DNA from: Bacteroidales bacterium
GTDB taxonomy: Bacteria; Bacteroidota; Bacteroidia; Bacteroidales; Lentimicrobiaceae
Direction of reading: 5' to 3'
NCBI GenBank assembly: GCA_016709025.1
Contig: JADJEQ010000001.1
Span: 327,782 to 391,781 of the forward strand
Length of the DNA stretch: 64,000 bases
The notes beneath the pieces were generated by a model that was given only the letters and a program-made list of their open reading frames with translations, did no database searches and was not told the origin of the DNA. The first letter of the stretch is position 1. Each line of letters begins with the position of its first letter. The position numbers and the translations under genes are program-made. This document shows, piece after piece, positions 61,501 through 64,000 of this stretch.

Positions 61501-62277
61501 GAGCAGCGGCCCTTGCATATTCAGTCCAAGCCTGTTGTAACCATAGGCATCAAGATACTGCGAAGTCTGAAGTTCAATACCGGCACCAAATTCACGGCTT
61601 GGGCCTTTTGTAGTAACATTGATAATACCGCCGGTGGCATCGCCGTATTGTGCCGGGACCCCGGACAGAATAACAGATACCTGCTCAATGGCTGATTCAG
61701 GTAGCGAAGAAGAGCCACGCACCCTGATACCGTCGATGTACATAACAGTACCTTCGGAACGCTGACCGCGGACACTACCACGCTCTCCGTCGGCCGAGAA
61801 CACACCTCCCACAGTGGTTGCAATGGCATTGGCAGAGCGGTTTGGCATTTTGGCAATTTCTTCAGAAGTCATGGTAGCACCAACTGAAGTCTTATCTTTA
61901 TCAATCAGGGGAACCTTATAGTCAACCACCTCAAATGCCTGAATTTCTATCATAGTCGATTCCATTTCGACACTTGAGAAGGAAATCTGGTCTGATTTGA
62001 CAATGACACCTTTAATCTGGACAGGCTTATATCCAACAAAAGTAGCTTTAAGGTCATACTTTCCCGGAGTAATCGGTTTTATAGTGTAGTTCCCGTCAAA
62101 ATCCGATGTTGTACCACCAGCTTGTGTGCCACCGAGTTCAACGATAATATTTACAAAAGGAATGGGTTCCTTTGTTGTTTTATCGATCACTTTACCTCGG
62201 AGAGTCCCGGATTGTGAGAATACCGAAAGGCTTGCAATCAGCACCAACCCAATAGTTAGTAGTAGATTTCTGATCAT
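58579..62277 (-). CDS. TonB-dependent receptor with CarboxypepD_reg-like N-terminal domain
   Basis: 1232 residues. Signal peptide MIRNLLLTIGLVLIASLSVFSQ, then the carboxypeptidase regulatory-like fold (GTLRGKVIDKTTKEPIPFVN to KPVQIKGV), then a plug (NRSANAIATTVGGVFSADG, RGQRSEGTVMYIDGIRVRG, ILSGVPAQYGDATGGIINV) and a large barrel. No SusD partner follows, so it is not a standard SusCD pair. It heads an operon with the type IX cargo and PorV-family genes. Ligand unknown. Confidence 0.93.
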   Translation of the reverse strand: MIRNLLLTIGLVLIASLSVFSQSGTLRGKVIDKTTKEPIPFVNIIVELGGTQAGGTTSDFDGNYTIKPITPGKYDLKATFVGYKPVQIKGVIVKSDQISFSSVEMESTMIEIQAFEVVDYKVPLIDKDKTSVGATMTSEEIAKMPNRSANAIATTVGGVFSADGERGSVRGQRSEGTVMYIDGIRVRGSSSLPESAIEQVSVILSGVPAQYGDATGGIINVTTKGPSREFGAGIELQTSQYLDAYGYNRLGLNMQGPLLWKKNENNEKVSAILGYFIAGEMTFNQDSRPTATGIYKVKDDVLRELELNPLRLSGTGVGTYYNSNFITKDELEYVKATPNTKSIDVNASGKIDIKTGPNINLSVGGSINYSDGRNFSYANSMFNYNKNTQVIDNTWRVFGRFTQRFPAAKDSKSLVKNVYYSIQADYTKYNQTVQDPDHKDNLFNYGYLGKYETTKIKSYEFGLDTVSGLSGYIHNGFEDVNVAFTPSEVNGITANYTRQYYELYPDGFYHRNLNDIISGGGLLNGMGADAVYGIWGSPGGNQSNYTVSDNEQYAINANASADIGNHALQFGFIYEQRIDRFYTYAPSGLWSLMRGLTNAHIEQLDVQNPQFVTLDGVFLDTIYFDRKYDALSQRNFDISLRQKLGLPVDGTDWIDIDSYDINSFTVNYYDAAGKRQTVALSEALSIDMFSPDELYNNGNLLTNYSGYTYTGEKTKLSDSPSFDDFFNKRDDNGMYTREIAPFTPIYMAGFIQDKFAFDDLIFNIGVRVDRFDANQKVLTDPYTLYPAKTKAEVNDLGNHPANMGDEYVVYVDNLRTPTAIMGYRDGDTWYNAEGLIVTDPSVSLDAGNGVTPYLQDANNVAVSSKAFSDYEPQVSVMPRISFSFPISDEALFFAHYDVLTQRPTYALRMSPLDYYLIPFTGSPDINNPNLKPEKTIDYELGFQQRLSLSSSITLSAYYREIRDQIQAYRYTAAYPKTYYSYNNIDFSTVKGLTVTYDLRRTSNARVRASYTLQFANGTGSNPEFAKGLIQTGQPNLRTLFPLSFDRRHAINLMLDYRFAEGKEYNGPVIKRKKTDAAGAEVIKTTQLLKNTGVNFTIFGGSGTPYTRSSKIVPIGQSGIIEGSINGSRLPWQFRIDGRIDKDINVQWSEKRSSYLNIYVQVLNIFDAQNIMNVYSATGNPDDDGYLAAAEYQNLINTQLDPQAYRDLYSIRVNTPENYSSPRQIRLGVVLNF

Positions 62278-62404
62278 ACCAATGAAATTTTATGTTAGAT
62301 ATACTTGTGTGTCGCGTGTACCTTTAAAAGCGGGTAAAGGTAGTAATAAAAATATTTAAGCTCCAAAACTTTTTAGAGCCTGAATGAACAAATTTTAAGA
62401 ATTG

Positions 62405-62896
62405 CTAAATATACCGTGGATTAAGAATCTCAGCGTATATTACAGCCGTTTTAAGATCAAATTCCCCGGCAATTCTCAGGTCGGATTCTTCAGATTCTTC
62501 CTCTTCTTTTAACTCAGCCTTTATCTCCGAAATATTTCCCTTCTCATCTTTCCTGGTGGCGTACTCATGCTCAAAATAGTTTGCCGGTACCTCCTCCGTA
62601 ATTACTTCGAGTGACTCAGCCTCAGTTTTGAATTTTTTAACGGGTTTATCAACAGGCACGGCTCTGGTCTCCCGCTCATACTCAACCTCTTCAATCTCAG
62701 CAGGAATGGGTTCCGGCCTCATTTCACCCATCAGAATTTCCTCAAGAATGGATCTCGCCTTCCGCGGCGAAGCCTCCGGGGGAGTATTTCCTCCTGCTTC
62801 ACGGGCAGCCTTCTTCCGATCCTGCTTCTGCTTATTGTTGTAAAGCGAATAAGCAACCCAGACTACACCTATTATAATATACAGAAAATCGTCCAT
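62405..62896 (-). CDS. Small membrane-anchored hypothetical protein
   Basis: 163 residues. One N-terminal membrane helix (MDDFLYIIIGVVWVAYSLY), then a basic stretch (NNKQKQDRKKAAREA) and a long Glu-rich, probably disordered tail. This helix-then-charged layout is common in short Bacteroidota proteins of unknown role. I do not recognise a family. It lies 127 nt upstream of the TonB receptor on the same strand but may have its own transcript. Confidence 0.7.
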   Translation of the reverse strand: MDDFLYIIIGVVWVAYSLYNNKQKQDRKKAAREAGGNTPPEASPRKARSILEEILMGEMRPEPIPAEIEEVEYERETRAVPVDKPVKKFKTEAESLEVITEEVPANYFEHEYATRKDEKGNISEIKAELKEEEESEESDLRIAGEFDLKTAVIYAEILNPRYI

Positions 62897-63117
62897 TGCC
62901 TGATACCCTTCGTTGAATCTGTAAAAATAATAAAGAAAGTGAATAAATGGTTTGAAAATTTAAAATATTACGCTTTCCTCCAGGGATAAGGCATAGTAAG
63001 GGCTATTCAGTATTTGATGTGCTGGGATTATATTTAAAATACTATTTGATAGAAAATGCCAGACAAAGTTCTTTTCTTATTAATAAGGCTTGCCAAAGAT
63101 TTCAATAAAATCAGTAG

Positions 63118-63197
63118 CCTTTTTACGTTTCGGTGCTCTGCACCTTAAAATCAGACTAGTCTATGATTTACTACCAATGTTCCGCCACTCTGTGGCT
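63118..63197 (-). repeat. 80-bp double-hairpin repeat, second copy
   Basis: Same order, length and orientation as 46241-46320: minus-strand units AGGTGCAGAGCACCGAAACG and AGCCACAGAGTGGCGGAACA around an AT-rich spacer. Spacer sequence differs while both hairpins are kept. Confidence 0.8.
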
Positions 63198-63413
63198 CCG
63201 CCTGTTTAACGGAAGTGTAGTTTTCTGCAATCACCATATTTCAAAGCTCTAAAACTTTATCCAATTTTGTAGCAGTTTTGTTTAACCATTAATTTGTTAA
63301 CACCATAATGATAGCTGTTTCGAATTATACATTGACTGTCTTCATTGAAAATCCAGGATGAAAACGATTACACAAGTAAATGCTGTTAAATAAATTGAAG
63401 AAGGACCGGCCTT

Positions 63414-63582
63414 GGAATAATGGCGTTAAGAAATCAGGCCGCATAAAAGAAGAAAGAAATGCAACCGATGAGGTTTAGCGGAGCTCTGAAAATTAGTGTA
63501 CAAGAAAGTCAAGTTGAGTGAGGAATGGTACAACCTCATTTCTTTTTACCATAATTGCGCGCCTGATTTTAGCCATTATTCC
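63414..63582. repeat. 169-bp element with terminal inverted repeats
   Basis: GGAATAATGGC (63414-63424) pairs with GCCATTATTCC (63572-63582); further in, AATCAGGC (63432-63439) pairs with GCCTGATT (63561-63568), and ATGAGGTT (63468-63475) with AACCTCAT (63532-63539). Overall a long imperfect hairpin with no coding content, so MITE-like. Confidence 0.6.
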
Positions 63583-63599
63583 GAAGCCTTGAATTTTGG

Positions 63600-63625
63600 G
63601 TACCTTTTGTTCAAGCAAAAGGTAC
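63600..63625. repeat. Hairpin GTACCTTTTG/CAAAAGGTAC
   Basis: Perfect 10-bp stem with loop TTCAAG. It sits 17 nt after the element at 63414-63582 and may be part of the same or a neighbouring repeat. Confidence 0.6.
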
Positions 63626-63913
63626 AGAAAGCATAAAAGAGCTCATTTATAAGTACTTGGAATGTATTTTCGACGAAGGAGAGAAATCTGATGTTATGCG
63701 TTAAAATTTTAGTGAATAACGCTATATAATCAATTTCAGGTAACATTGCCAGCTTTCCAACATGGTAATGATTAATGCTTATAATTTATTCAGCACCTCA
63801 ATTAACGAATTACCCCATAGTAAAACTCATTCCTGTATTAAATCTGAGTGAAATTTCCGGAATAATTTCCTCAATTCGAAGAGTACCCCCTCTGACTCCC
63901 CCTAAGCCTTCGA

Positions 63914-63931
63914 TCCCGATAGCTATCGGGA
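63914..63931. repeat. Perfect 18-bp palindrome, copy 3
   Basis: TCCCGATAGCTATCGGGA, identical to copy 1 at 18814-18831. Confidence 0.8.
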
Positions 63932-64000
63932 CTCAGGCACCGGGGAGAACCTGCTAACAGAGCGTCAATGTGTCTATGAAACTAAGAAGTGATCGTCCCC

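Larger units (their letters stand above)
62897..64000. other. Non-coding end of the window, repeat-rich
   Basis: No gene recognised on either strand. It holds the 80-bp double hairpin (63118-63197), the inverted-repeat element (63414-63582), a hairpin GTACCTTTTG/CAAAAGGTAC (63600-63625) and palindrome copy 3 (63914-63931). Confidence 0.65.

Overview
The window comes from a member of the Bacteroidota, probably class Bacteroidia. Visible support: type IX secretion parts (a PorW/SprE-like TPR lipoprotein cut by the left edge, a PorV/PorQ-family barrel, a very large exported protein with a FlgD-like C-terminal domain), a TonB-dependent receptor with a carboxypeptidase-like N-terminal domain, a fused MurF-alanine racemase, a bactofilin-AtpZ pair, and repeated Bacteroidota-type -7 boxes (TAnnTTTG) just upstream of genes. 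No rRNA, tRNA, phage, transposase or CRISPR array was recognised.

Layout. 1-3.5 kb: porW/sprE end, bactofilin, AtpZ and a small membrane protein, the usual lead-in to an ATP synthase operon, which does not follow. 3.7-8.3 kb: QueD/PTPS family, folE, M14 carboxypeptidase, a MenC/N-succinylamino acid racemase-type enolase enzyme, an HD hydrolase. 9-18.3 kb: an unusual locus with a NadE-like ATP-pyrophosphatase, an acyl-adenylating ligase, a DltD/AlgJ-like SGNH protein and an MBOAT acyltransferase on the opposite strand, an SGNH-like lipoprotein, a stand-alone acyl carrier protein, an asparagine synthase-like amidotransferase split by a shift at an A6 run, and fabD. 18.4-24.4 kb: molbindin, two DUF3857/transglutaminase-like proteins (one with a frameshifted signal peptide), an AAA/DUF4143 ATPase. 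24.7-32.2 kb: GMC oxidoreductase, nucleotide-sugar genes (truncated rfbB, galE, WbpD-like acetyltransferase, WbpE-like aminotransferase) and prfC. 32.5-41.5 kb: barrel protein, waaA, a metallophosphoesterase lacking its N-terminus, a nucleotidyltransferase protein, pdxA, murF-alr and a GT2. 41.5-52 kb: YfhO-like protein, GT2 enzymes, a methyltransferase-GT2 fusion, an ArnT-like membrane protein, an aldo/keto reductase and a methyltransferase. 52-62.9 kb: HIT protein, greA, and a TonB receptor / T9SS cargo / PorV-family operon. The last 1.1 kb is non-coding and repeat-rich.

Theme: most of the window concerns the cell envelope (lipid A/Kdo, peptidoglycan, nucleotide sugars, polyprenyl-linked glycosyl transfer, type IX secretion). 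The 9-17 kb locus contains all four functional classes of a Dlt-type acyl transfer pathway (adenylating ligase, carrier protein, MBOAT, SGNH partner) plus two nitrogen-handling enzymes. It is the best candidate for an undescribed system, probably amidated acyl decoration of a surface glycan.

The intergenic DNA carries several families of small structured repeats: hairpins whose stems differ by compensating changes, elements with terminal inverted repeats, and exact palindromes. One 50-bp perfect palindrome sits exactly where rfbB is truncated. All product names rest on reading sequences and motifs by eye; no database search was run.
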